From Diatrype stigma (lineage: Eukaryota; Ascomycota; Sordariomycetes; Xylariales; Diatrypaceae), in assembly GCA_022225965.2 (NCBI GenBank), contig JAKJXP020000085.1:124001-188000 (forward strand): a DNA stretch of 64,000 nucleotides. Reading direction: 5' to 3'. The notes beneath the pieces are model-generated. The model had not been told where the DNA came from. It made no database searches and was given only the letters and a program-made list of their open reading frames with translations. Positions 9,377 to 21,305 of this stretch are shown piece by piece. The position numbers and the translations under genes were made by a program. How positions within the stretch are numbered: position 1 is the first letter of the stretch; each line of letters opens with the position of its first letter.

Positions 9377-10846
9377 ATGTCGGACGAGGATGTCGAGCTG
9401 ACGGGCTCTACGTTGCTTTCGCAGCGCAACCTGGATCGACGCACCCCGCGCTTCAGCTGGAATTTGGCCTACGAAGAGACCTTTTTCGGATCCCTGTGCG
9501 AGTCGATGCAGCTGGGATACAAGGAGAACCACAGTTTCAAAGCAGGCGCCTGGGAGAGAGCAGCTATTGCTCTGCGGGACAAGCATGGCGCCTACCCGGA
9601 GAAGAGCCACCTCATCAACAAGGCCGACAATGCGCGCAAGAAGTTTCGCATGTGGAGGGGTTTGCGGGAGGATCCCGACTTCTTATATAACCCGGCGACG
9701 AGGACCGTGACAGCATCGGAGGAGGCGTGGAGGAAGCACTTTGATGTAGGTCCCTATAAGCTCTGGCTTCTTTAGTCTTTAGTCGCGGTGATGGCCATGG
9801 TATTAGTCACGGTATAACTGACATGTGCAACATTGTAGAAAGAGCCCCTGTCCAAAGCCCTCAGAGGGCGCCCTTTTGAACACGAAGAATTCCTGGAAAT
9901 CCTGTTTCCCGATGTCATAGGATCTGGCGGCGCACCTAAGCGAATCATGAAACCGAGACGGAGGAACCCGGATGGAACTCCCGTAACAAGCAGTGGAAGG
10001 CAAAGCATAGGGAATGCCTCCAGCTTAGGGTCTGCGCCGCCGTCTACGTCGCAATCCTCGCAAGCGCCCATCGATCCGTTGTTAGAGTCGAATTCCAATC
10101 CTTATGCAGATACACCTTCGCGACAGCCACAACTAGCAAATGCCCAGTCTACAGCCTTCCACGGCAGCAGCAACAGTACCAGCACTGTACCAGCCTCAAC
10201 GACCATCCCGCCTCTATCCTCTATAACTCCTGGCTCTACCCATAACGCCCTGACACCACCCGATGAACACGCGCCGTCGAACTCTACTGCGTCGCGCAAG
10301 CGAAACCATCCCGATCCCAGCTCCAGCGCACGCGCCGAGAAACGTCGAGGTCGACCGTCCCGATTCTCCGTCAACTTCTACGACAACCAATCCAACCTCG
10401 CCAACACTGCATCACCGTCACAGTCGCAAGCGCAGTCGCAGTCCCATACGTCATCATCCTATACCACATCCGGGTTCGTTCCTCCTTCCCGCAACCCCAA
10501 CAACGGAAACAACAACGCCGCATCCTCGCGCAATCTACATCCCTCCTTTCAGCCAAACGCCCTGTCGGTCGAAGACGGCCTCCTGTCCCTCGCGGATGCG
10601 CTCCGAGCACGTGCCCCGCCGAAGTGGCAGGAGCAGGCCGTCGAGATCCTATTTCGCGACTTCGAGAGCGAGGATGCGGACCTGCAGCTGAAGATCGCCG
10701 AGAAAGCGCTCACCGACGAGAATAAGGCGATGGTGTTCGTCAAGATGACCCCGGCACTGCGAAAGCATTGGGTGGGCCGGTTGAGAGAGGTACATCAACG
10801 GAACTTGGGCGGCGGGTTAGGAAGGGTAGGCGATGAGGCTTCGTGA
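9377..10846 (+). CDS. Myb/SANT-like DNA-binding domain protein
   Basis: Two exons (9377-9745 and 9839-10846), with a 93-nt intron (donor GTAGGT, branch CTGAC, acceptor GTAG), give 458 residues. Residues about 24-160 follow the pattern of the fungal Myb/SANT-like domain (Myb_DNA-bind_3 type). It opens with a Trp (SWN), then has a spaced helix with GAWERAAIAL, a KKFRMWRGL helix with Trp, a FLYNP/TVTASEEAW segment and, after the intron, the FEHEEFLEILFPD end. The middle (about 180-340) is a Ser/Pro/Gln-rich disordered region with a basic RKRNH...EKRRGRPSR patch that could act as an AT-hook or nuclear signal. The C-terminal 90 residues are helical and unassigned. Such proteins are probable transcription or chromatin factors. 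It is the only candidate regulator near the RiPP genes, but the link is positional. Confidence 0.82.
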
Positions 10847-13800
10847 TGGGATATTCCGGGTTTATACGGATATGGATATAGGTTCGCATGGTTATGCACG
10901 GTTATGGATGGAGCCGTATGGACAGATGTACAAGTGGGCAGGCGGGAGGTGGGCAGACGGACAGAGGGACAAGCGGATTTTTTTAGATGGGTTGGTACTC
11001 TAGGAGAGCGTGACATTGGGCTTGACTGTTTGCTGCCTCAGGTCGTTATACCCGCAGAACAGGACCGGGAAAAGCAGGCGTTATTATTGGGTGCTCATGC
11101 CCAAGGTTTTTATGCTTCTGGTCATGATGGTTGTGTACTTTGTCGGGTTTGGCCCAACCAGTAGCATCTTATCCGGGCTGGTCTGACCTAAGCTGATCTG
11201 ATCTGCTCGTGTTCACGCAGTGGACGAGTTATCGGCCTATAATAATGAAACCATTGCATTCTACAGACTACTACCACTCCGTCGACATGACCCATGAATT
11301 TTTCCAAGGTGCCGCTCGGCCATGCAGTTGCTGGAGGGAACCTGACTGACCTCGTCCATCGATATTCGTTTTGGTCGTCGGCTAAGCAGTAACTATATGA
11401 CTTGGATTCAGTATTTGGCGTGAAGGCGTATTTTCGTACGCTCATATGTAATCGTGTTCGTGGAGCAGCCTCGGCAGAGGGAGGAGCTGAAAAAGGGGCG
11501 GGCCGAGTGAGACCAAGCTGTTAAGGGATAGGTGCCGATCTACTTTGCCGAATATGTACGTGTCGATGAGGTCTTGCTCATGTTTCGTAAATTTGAAGTA
11601 CGGAGTAGTAGGCTATCGACACGACGTTCCTGCAGCACCATAGCCTGCAGGTAGCCTCGGAACCCGAAAGAACCAGACCTACCACTAGAGTCGAAATACC
11701 GAAGATAATACCGTTGAATGCAGAATCGGAATATTTCCGTCTACGGAGTGACTATACGATACGCTACGCTAGCAGGTATCATCCACCGATACCATTACAA
11801 GACACGTACTCACCACACTCCTTACACATCATAAAAGGACTGTGCATGCACCTGCATACATAGACTTCAAGATACCTGATGCCTATGTAGTCCTAGCCCC
11901 CTCGGCATACTCGGAGATCTTCACTCATGATGTGATAACTATCTCCATTCGGGCACTTCACCCCACTCTGGCGGGAATAAGCCGCTAGGCTACGGAATCC
12001 ACGTGCTACTAACTACCCGCTACTACTGAAACAGTAGGTGCAGTGAACTGAGTGAAGAGGACCATCTCGATACGGTTACCTCTTCTTTGCTAGGTTCTCG
12101 TACCCATATTTGGCCGTCAACGGTCATCCCATGTGGGCAAGATAGGCAAGTTGGCACGGCATCTGAGAAGCTTGTTCGGGGCCCTACTACATAGTAATTG
12201 CTACTAGTAGGGCCGTTGCTATGCTCGGCGCTTCGGGTCATGCGTTACGAAGCTTGTTACGGAGCCTGTAGTCATCAAAGGACTGGTAAGTTAATAGATG
12301 GAACCGACCGATGTCATAGCCGAGGCCTATCGATTCTTGTCGGAATGGGCGGTGTATCTTCAGACATTTTCGAGGTTTGATCGGCCAATAGACTGGCAAA
12401 CTGATAGCGTACCAGACAAGTGAATGGCGAACTTAAAGAGCGAGCGATATTAACCGAAAGCGAGACTTGTCGCCGAGGATAGCGGGCAAGGGCAAAGGAA
12501 ATCAGTACCGTGTGGCAGAGTATATCCCAATGCCGATCTACTGAGATCTATGCGAGCCGGCATCGGAAATCTTGAGCTAGTCAAGCTCACGGCGAAGAGG
12601 CGAGCGCTTATTACTCAGTTGGTGGGGGGAGGGGAAGCCCTGGTCGAAGTCGTGGTCGAGGTCCACAATGTCGATATTAACGTCGCGACGCGAGGCTAGT
12701 TACAGCGCTGGAGTACCTAGTTCGAGTTGCCGTCGTTTTCCGAACTGGCTATATTACAGTACGTAGCATTAAGTGGCTCGGAATCCGTTCATATCAACCC
12801 TAATGATCGTTGAGGCTCGCACTTGTGACCTGCGTAATCTATGAAGTAACAGACTAACATATCAAATGCTGAATTAGCTTCCAAGGTTTGTTATAACTAT
12901 ACGAAGTAGTCGCGATACATAGTTAGTACAAATTGTATGCGGGGAGACAGAAGAAGCAAGCGATAGTTATTCCCGATACCCTGTAAGCTACTTTGTGCGT
13001 ACTACTGGACGTAGGTCATAATACTACCAACCTAGTACCTATATGATATTGTACTGCATATTATAGATGCGCTATGCATGCGCTATAGCCCCTTATGCAC
13101 AGAAAAACAAACCCCTGCGCCCCTGCCTCCTGCCCTCTGCCCCCTGCCCCTATCTGCCCGACACAAATACCGGACTCCACAAGTACTGATCGATGTACAT
13201 GCCTACCAAGACTGTAAGCCCTACCCTTCACCTACCATTCGTATGACGTTGTATGCTTACTCTGCGTAAAGTCAAGACATTCGTGAGAGGGCCTATAAAG
13301 CTTATTTCAATGCCGAGCGGTCCGCCCTGTCCGCCACGCGAGAAGGACCCGTGACCCCGTAACTCCGGCCCCATCTTAAGTCCGGTCGTTTCGACTGCCT
13401 GGCGCTGAGTGTGTATACTAGACACGGTCCCAGTTGGACTATAACGGAGGCGGTAGTTATGGAGGCTACATGCAATCCTAAGTACCTGGGTAGCCACATT
13501 GCGGGTCTATGCCCCAAAACCTCGGTACTATAGCATTGGGCCGGGCGACTATTCGCCGTATGGATTAGGTGCCATCACCGGACATGCACAATACACCTAA
13601 TCTATACCAGTCCATACCGCGTCACGATGGAGCTTACTATGTACTATGCCGACTAGATTGATCTGCTGCGGCACGTACAATCTCTATAAGGTTGTGGTGC
13701 TCGATGTTACAATACCTTTTCATTTGAGTGGGCGGAAGTAGACACCGTCGTCGCAACTACGCTCGATCGATCCCCGTCTTATCATTGCGATCAGGTACAC

Positions 13801-14149
13801 AGGTAGACATAGCATAGCAAATATAAGCTCGCCTTCGCGAGCAGTTCCGAGCTGTCTTGCAGTGTCTGAAGCCCGGGCTCACCAAGTAAATATAATACGC
13901 ATCGCTCTGCCATGAATACCGTTCTTGCTTGGTGGTTTATCTCTAGACAACTCGACGACTATCAAACTCCCTAGACGGCGATCAGACTATCTCTAGACAG
14001 CTATCAGACTATCTCTGGATAACCATTTAACGGCAGTCTCGAGGCATAGACAAGTTGCCAGCAGACAAACTTCACGGAAGACACCAGAGAACGCATCAGC
14101 AGCACACAACAGCACACAACAGCACAACACACAGCATAAAGTAGCTTCA
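10847..14149. other. 3.3 kb gene-free stretch
   Basis: Only short frames without domain or splice support occur on both strands. Short ctatcagactatctctagac repeats occur near 13960-14010. The last 100 nt form an A/C-rich leader with a tandem agcacacaac run before the NRPS-like gene. Confidence 0.6.
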
Positions 14150-17100
14150 ATGGACGGAGCCTACGCGAATAGTACAGGCAAATCTGAGTATGGGAAACGG
14201 CTCGTGCCACATGTAATCGACACGAAGGCACAGGAAGTCCCCAACGATGAAGCCTTCACTATTCCACGCTCCGACGACCCTAAAGATGGATGGAAACCAA
14301 TTTCTTGGAAGGAATACGCCAACGCGATTAATTACTTAGCCCACAAGATCACGGAAGAATGTGGCGAGCCGTCCCCTAATACGTTTCCCACGATCGCCTA
14401 TATTGGCCCCAATGATGCTCGATACGTCGTCATCATGGTTGCCGCCGTGAAGGCTGGTTACAAGGTTCTGCTCCTCACATCCGGCCAGTAAGCACACAGA
14501 GCGAGATTTACTAACATTTGCAAACCAAGGCCTTGTTCATCTCTCCTCGCAACGCGCACGAAGGGCAGCTCAGTCTTTTTGCGAACACCGACTGCCGCTT
14601 CATCTTCGCCCCCAAGTCGCACAACTCCATGATCCAGCCTTGGCTACAGGAGCGGGACATGAAGGCGGTCGAACTAAGTCCGCTCGATGCGCTGTTCTCT
14701 CATTCTGAGGTGCAGCCGTTTCCCTACCACAAGTCGTTCGCCGAAGCCGAGTGGGACCCGTTCGTGGTGCTGCATACGAGCGGCAGCACGGGGATTCCCA
14801 AGCCCATTGTCTGCAAGGTCGGAATGATGGCAATCAACGATGCCTTTCATAACCTTCCCGAATGGCAAGGGACGAAAGTCTTCTTCCGCCACTGGGCGGA
14901 GAACTCCAAAAGACATTTCATCCCTAGTGAGTAGGCTTCGAGCCTAACCGTCGCGTTGAATTAGTACTGATACGGTCCGTTTTTTAGTGCCCCTTTTCCA
15001 CGCAGCAGCGGCCTACATGTTCGTGAACTCGGCCATATATTGGGAAACCCCTGTTGCATTCGGGATAGCGGAGAGGCCCTTGTCAGCCGATCTGGTCATA
15101 CAGTGCATCGAGAATGTCGAAGTCGAAAGTACGCTTCTGCCTCCGGTGTTGCTGGCAGAAATCAGTCACGATCTCGAGCATACCAAGCAACTAGCCAAGC
15201 TTAAGGTTGTTGCTTTCGGAGGTGGTAAGTGAAACTACGCCTTGCCCTCTTGGCCCTCGTCTCCCATCTATACACTAGAGCTTGTAGCAACAGTCCTAAC
15301 AAAACCAGGAAACCTCGACAAAATCGCCGGAGACAAACTAGTGGAAAATGGTGTCAAACTGAATAATGTCATCGGCTCGACAGAGTAAGCATAGGCATCA
15401 TCGCGATATACACAGTGTGATTGGTTGGCTAATATTGAAACAGGTGCTTCCCCTTTCCTCTGTACCATCAACCACCAGAGTTATGGCAGTATTTTAAGTT
15501 ACATTCAGATATCCTCGGATGCGACTGGCGTCGAGATGAGGGTACCGGTGCCTTCAATCTTGTGGTGAAACGCAAGAGCGAGACCCCAGGGATGCAAGGA
15601 ATTTTCTATACCTTTCCTGAGAGTAAGATCCAACCTCTCTTTTTTCTTCTTCTTTCCTTCTTTCTCTCTCTCTCTATGTCATGCTAGGAGCCCTCGCATT
15701 TGCCTGATCAACGACTCAAGCCCCATCAGGTCATTAGGTCCGGTACTAACATCGAATCCTTTCTAGTCGACGAGTACGATACGCATGACTACTACCGACC
15801 ACATCCGGAATTTCCCGACAACTGGATCTACTACGGTCGCTCTGACAACATCATCGTGTTCTCCAATGGTGAGAAACTGAACCCTGTCACAATCGAAGAG
15901 ATCACGCAGGGCCACCCGGAGGTACAAGGCACTCTGGTGGTCGGTGCCAACCGCTTCCAGCCCGCCCTATTCCTGGAACCCAAGAAGTACCCCCAAAATG
16001 ACAAAGAAGCCGAGGAGCTGATCGAGCGAGTTTGGCCCCGAATCGTTCTGGCCAACAAGGAGACCGTTGCCCACGGACAGATCGCCAAGGAGTTCGTCGT
16101 ATTGACGAAGCCGGAGAAACCGTTCCCTCGCGCTGGAAAGGGTACCATCCAGAGGGCTGCCGCCATCAAACTCTATGAGGAAGAGATCGATAAGTTCTAC
16201 GACGAGCAAGAACAAGGAACGCATACCGAGGTGCCTCAAGTCAATATAGATTCGGAAGAAGCTCTGGTAGGCTCGATACAGGATATCTTCCAGTCCAGGC
16301 TAGGAGCGAAGGGACTACAGCCGGATAACGACTTCTTCTCAAGCGGTGTCGACTCGCTTCAGGTCATCAATGCAGCTCGGTTGTTAAAAGCAGGCATTGC
16401 GGCTGCCGGCCACCAACTCGACTCGTCTGTGTTGGCCACTCGCGTCATCTACAGCAACCCGACCCCACGCCGACTAGCGCAATACCTACTTTCGGCTTTG
16501 CGGAGCGGAGGCAAGACCACGCCAGAAAGTGAGGAGGAGCACGAAGTCCAAGCTATGGAGTCGTTCTGGAAGAAGTATACGAGCGACTTGCAGCCACCAG
16601 CAGAGAAGAGACCCGACCCCGCGGATGAGGACCAGACTGTGATTATCACCGGTTCCACCGGCATGCTAGGGTCCTACATGCTCGACCAGCTGGTTAAGAG
16701 CCCCTCTGTGAAGAAGATCATCTGTCTGAACCGGGGCGAAGACGGGGGCGCCAAACAACAAGAAAAGGCGATGCGGGAGCGCGGCCTTGCGAGCCACTAC
16801 ATCGAGAAGACGGAGCTGTACTGCGCGGACATGTCGCGCCCGGACTTTGGTCTACCCCCAGCAGTCTTCAGCCGGCTCCTGAAGGATGCAGACCGCCTGA
16901 TCCACAACGCCTGGCCCGTCAATTTCAACATCCCGACCGAATCGTTCGAGCCCCACATCCGAAGCGTCCGTATGATAGCCGACTTCGCCACGCAAGCGAC
17001 CAAGCGCGTAGCTGTGGCCTTCATTGCGTCGATCGGCACGGCGGACCGTTGGGACACGACCAAGGGGCCCGTCCCTGAGACGCGATTAGAGTATGTGCGT

Positions 17101-17754
17101 CTCCCAGGTGGTGGATACGGACGTAGCAAGTTTGTCGGAAGCCTCATCCTTGAGGATGCTGCGAAGGTTGGGGACTTTCCTGCCGCCGTCATCCGGGTCG
17201 GCCAAATCGGCGGCCCTGAGGGTGAAGCGGGCGCCTGGAACCGCCACGAATGGCTGCCGTCGATCGTTGCCAGCAGCGTTCATCTTGGTGTTTTGCCCAA
17301 CCACCTCGGCGTCATGGATAGGGTCGATTGGACGCCCTGCGAACGGATCGCGAGCCTAGTCCTCGAGGTTACAGGCATTTTACAGAAGCGTCAGCCTGAT
17401 CAGATCAAGGGGTACTACCACGGCGTGAACCCCGATGCGATCGCGTGGCGTGAGCTTGTGCCGGCGATCCAGCAGTACTATGGAGAAGACCGCGTCCCAA
17501 AGCGGGTTGACACCTTTACGGAATGGGTCGACATTCTGGAGAAGAGTCAGACGGACGATACGCAGTCCCTGGACAAGAACCCGGGGGTCAAGCTCTTGAA
17601 CTTCTACCGCGGCCTAGCGCAAGCCTACGAGGCCGGCAATAGGCCCGTCGTTTTCGATATGACCCGAACGCAAGAGAGCAGTCCTACGATGAAGTCCGTG
17701 AAGGCCATAACCCCCGAGTTGATGCTGCATTGGTGCCGACAGTGGGGGTTTTAG
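14150..17754 (+). CDS. NRPS-like adenylate-forming reductase (A-T-R)
   Basis: Six exons (14150-14464, 14530-14926, 14988-15224, 15309-15384, 15444-15622, 15767-17754) sum to 3192 nt, or 1063 residues, a usual length for the family. The adenylation domain shows the P-loop motif TSGSTGIPKP (about 188-197), FGGG, YYGRSDNIIVFSNGEKL and a PRAGKGT motif with the probable catalytic Lys near 526. The thiolation site is GVDSL (Ser near 598). The reductase domain begins with the NAD(P) motif TGSTGMLGS (about 696) and has the SDR Tyr-Lys pair in YGRSK (852-856). The enzyme should activate a carboxylic acid, load it on its phosphopantetheine arm and release it as an aldehyde or alcohol. The substrate cannot be read from the sequence. 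The first intron uses an atypical AAG|GTTCTG donor. It was chosen because it restores the conserved GYKALFISPRN junction and the overall frame. Confidence 0.93.
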
Positions 17755-18308
17755 TGGATGGATGTGGTGGCGGTGGTGTGGATGTGGTGGCAGTGGCTTT
17801 CGAACTATATGTTAACCAAGAGGGAGTCTTAGAGCAACACCCTATCTAGATATGGACAGATTACTCCTGATATGTTGGTATACAACTAGAAATAGAGCTA
17901 GATATAGATATTTAGATTTTATTCTTTACGTTCAGGTCTTGTGACATGGATTTGTTTGCCACTTTGGCAGTGCTGCTCATATGAAGGATCTGATGATGAC
18001 AAGGTTGATTGAAAGGATGACGACATTGATACTGCTATACGAGAGTCTAACGGCCCTTGATCAGGAGCGCATCGAGCTTGCGGATCTCTACATTTTGGTG
18101 CCCTCTTAGGCTTATATCTACGTCTTGTTGTTTTGGTATCCAAGTCCATGCCCTTTCGTTCACGGCCCCTCTTATTTAAGCTCCTTTTGTCGACGCCCTC
18201 TTGTCGACGCCCTCTTGTACATGCCCCTCTTGTACACGCCCCTTAGTCTTGACAACCTTAGCTACTATAGCTTGTACCCCTAAAGTCCAAGGCCGCCACT
18301 CTTCAATA
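17755..18308. other. Convergent intergenic region with small tandem repeats
   Basis: This is the shared 3' region of the NRPS-like gene (+) and the aldo-keto reductase gene (-). A short tandem of gtcgacgccctctt / gtacatgcccctctt units lies at about 18185-18240. No gene is seen. Confidence 0.6.
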
Positions 18309-19562
18309 TTAGATGGACTTTGGTTTGGACGCAGTCGGAAACGCGAGGGCAGATGTTCGGGATAGACGTGTGGACCTCCCCGTGATATTGGGATCGGGGC
18401 CGATGAAGTCGTGGGGAAAGCCAATAGCGAACGGTTTCACACTTTCCAAATACTCGATCTGGGCGTCTGTAAGCTTGATGCTGAGCGCCTGTATATTCGC
18501 CTTCAAGTGCTCGATCTTTCGACCGCCCACGATGGGGAAGACGCGGGGTGCCTTGGATAGGACGTAAGAAAGCGCGATAGCCGTCACGGATTCAGTTCCG
18601 TGCTCCGAGGCCACCTTCTCGAGAGCCTCACTCATCCTGGCTTCATCCTCTGTTTGTGTAGTGGCGCTCGAGACCAAGGTGCGCAGACCTTCCCCTGCGT
18701 TCTTGCGCCTCTCGAGCTCCGCCTTCGTCTGGAACTTGCCCCCACCAAGGACATCCCACCTAGTTGGAATCCTATGTTAGTATGCAGGTACGCTCGTGGC
18801 TGCACTCGCCTGTACGAGTTTCTGCCTTCCGGGGGGTTAAGTGTCTATTGCTACTTACGGTGCAAGCGCCATGCCGAAATGACGCGCCATCGGGATTATG
18901 TCTCGCTCGAAATCGCGTTTCAATACATTCCACTGACCCTGATATATGCTGAACGGCGTCTTCCCGTGGTCGATGGCGTACGTGTTGGCAGTCGCTACAA
19001 TCCAGGCCGGCGTATCGGAAATGCCGAGGTATAACACCTTGCCCTGTTCCACGAGGATATGCAGACTGTCCATGATCTCCTTGACGGAAGTGGTATGATC
19101 CCACCAGTGCAGATACAAGATATCGATGTAATCAGTCTGCAATTTGGCCAAGGATTCACGGACACTTATATGAATGCTGCGTCGGTGGTTCCCTGTAAAG
19201 TTGGCAGATTGGTGTCCCTTGCCCAAGGCATGCGTCTTGTATTCGCCGGTAAATTTGGTTGCCAGGACGAGCGAGTTCCGGTTATTTCGAGCTGCCATCC
19301 ACTCGCCGATCCATGTTTCTGATTGCTCGTTGTGATAATTGTTGGCAGTATCAATGAAGTTCCCACCGAGTTCGAAAAAGGTGTCCAAGAGCTGGAAAGC
19401 TTGTTCTTTGTTCATGGAGCCCATGTTCTCCGACCATTTCTCTCCAATAGACATACCGCCGAGCTGCAATGGAGACACCCGGATGCCGGCCGTGGACGAA
19501 AGAATCCGGAGTCGACCCAACTCCGTGGGAGGCTCTGGAGCATCTTGAAAAAGGGTTGCCAT
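18309..19562 (-). CDS. Aldo-keto reductase, norsolorinic-acid-reductase/aryl-alcohol-dehydrogenase type
   Basis: Exons 19562-18859 and 18759-18309 (99-nt intron, donor GTAAGT, branch CTAAC, acceptor CTAG) give 384 residues, the normal size for this fungal AKR branch. Catalytic tetrad residues are visible: Asp71 and Tyr76 in DTANNY, Lys103 in ATKF and His152 in YLHWWDH. The C-terminal half carries a [13 protein letters not shown] segment and the [11 protein letters not shown] tail typical of NorA/StcV-like and AAD proteins. It is an NADPH-dependent reductase of aldehydes or ketones. It converges with the NRPS-like reductase, with about 550 bp between the stops. This makes the aldehyde released by that enzyme a plausible substrate, although this is inference from position and chemistry. 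Confidence 0.92.
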
Positions 19563-20267
19563 CTCGTCTGGTCGTGGGATCGCGCCGGTTCTATTCCCGT
19601 CGTATGAGTTCTATGATTCTGATGGTGTGCAGGTAGGGAAGTATGGGGTTTGAGTATTACTTATATAGTCAGGACAGTGTTGTGATCTATGGTTATCTTA
19701 GTTGCTTGGGCTATCAACGCCTTCTTGGGGGGTGGGGGATCCTGGCGACTATGTTGGTATGTATAGTTGATATACCACAATATCTAGCACTCCCCAGATA
19801 GGTCTCTTGCAACTGACACGAGCAGGGCATGGTTCTTATATTTGATTGCAATCCTACATTTGTTTCGGCGCTTTCGGCGTTGTCTAGAACTCAAAGCTTG
19901 TTGCCGACGGCGTTAGGACAATGGTGCGGGGTTATACGGGACATACCGTGAAAATAGGGGTATGTTGTTGCATTGCTCCATTATATCTTGCTTGAATGAG
20001 CCAACGTTGACTTGCAACACATAATCCGCAGGAGCTCCTGCCAACCTGCTGCTGCAATTACCGCGTCCGCTGTCGTCATCGACGTCATCGTCGTCACCGC
20101 TGCCATTGTAAGCACGGCATTATGGAACTCACGATCGAAACAACAAACTGCTTATTGCCGGTATCTCCTTCCATTAATTATCATCCGATGATCGGAATCG
20201 AAGAGTCCCGATCAAAGGTTCTATTGATTGACAGACGCGGACGTAGCTGGGTTTGGACTTCTTGTCT

Positions 20268-20299
<32 letters not shown>

Positions 20300-21305
20300 A
20301 CCTTCATCTTCGTCTTGGTTCGGTGATCATAAGAAACTGCTTAGGCGATGAGGCTCCGATCAGGCCCAGCTTGTTGAGCTTTGGGCTAACTATACTAGCA
20401 GCGAATGCATTCAGCATACAGTCCTATGCGCATCAAGCCATGGTAGGCATTGTTGAAAGGCAAGAGTCACGAGGCTGACTAGAACCCTTGCGTTGAACAT
20501 CTCATGCGCGTCGTAGCCTACCGTAATACGTCCGGAGCCAGATAGCCCTCGCCGAATAATCCTTGTCCTCGTCCAGGTTTGTCTCATCCTCGCCACTCGC
20601 AGCCCCTTTTATATCGAAATCATTAGTCTTGTTGTCTCCGCGGTTTATCTTGAGGATTACCGCTGAGTGTTAATGGGTGGGTTGGTTCGAGGAATTTCTT
20701 GTACGCAATAGTGTCGTCCTTGGAGTCCAGGTTGTCGGGAAACATCTTCACAATGTCGAAGCAACAGGATGATCAGCTCTCTGACGGGGTCTTCTTTAAG
20801 CATCTCCAGAGACGCGTTTGCTCAAGTGTCGAACTATATCTACATGCCTGTATGTAACCCACGGGGCACACTACAGGACTGGACTACAACGCCCTAGGTA
20901 GGCAGCTCAGAGCCCCAGTTAGGGGTGTTAGGGGCCGTTAGGTACATACATGTAAGTAGGTACATGTACATACATACATACATGTGTATGCATACATACA
21001 TTGTAAGTATGTGTATGAGGGAGGTGGTGGCCAGCGACAACTATCGCCACGTACCACCGCGAAGGGGTATAACATAAAACAAAGAGGATGGGCTACCTAA
21101 GCAACTATTAATCCAGGTTTACGACGCAAAGTGCTGTTGTGACCAGCAACTAGCTCTCCCTTGCTACGACTTTTGAACGCCTTCTCCCTTGCCTTTCTTT
21201 CCCTCCATTCCAGACCAACCATTTCCCGCCACACCATGCCGCCACACCAAACCCCTTCATGCCACACGTAAACGCCTGCTTCCAAGTCGATTTTTCGACT
21301 ACTAG
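19563..21305. other. Intergenic region, no gene recognised
   Basis: This is the promoter side of the aldo-keto reductase and the 3' side of the ThrE-like gene. It has a CGTCCT hexamer run near 20268-20300 and acatacatac runs near 20940-21010. Frames here (the longest about 118 codons, 20122-20478) are driven by these repeats. Confidence 0.55.
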
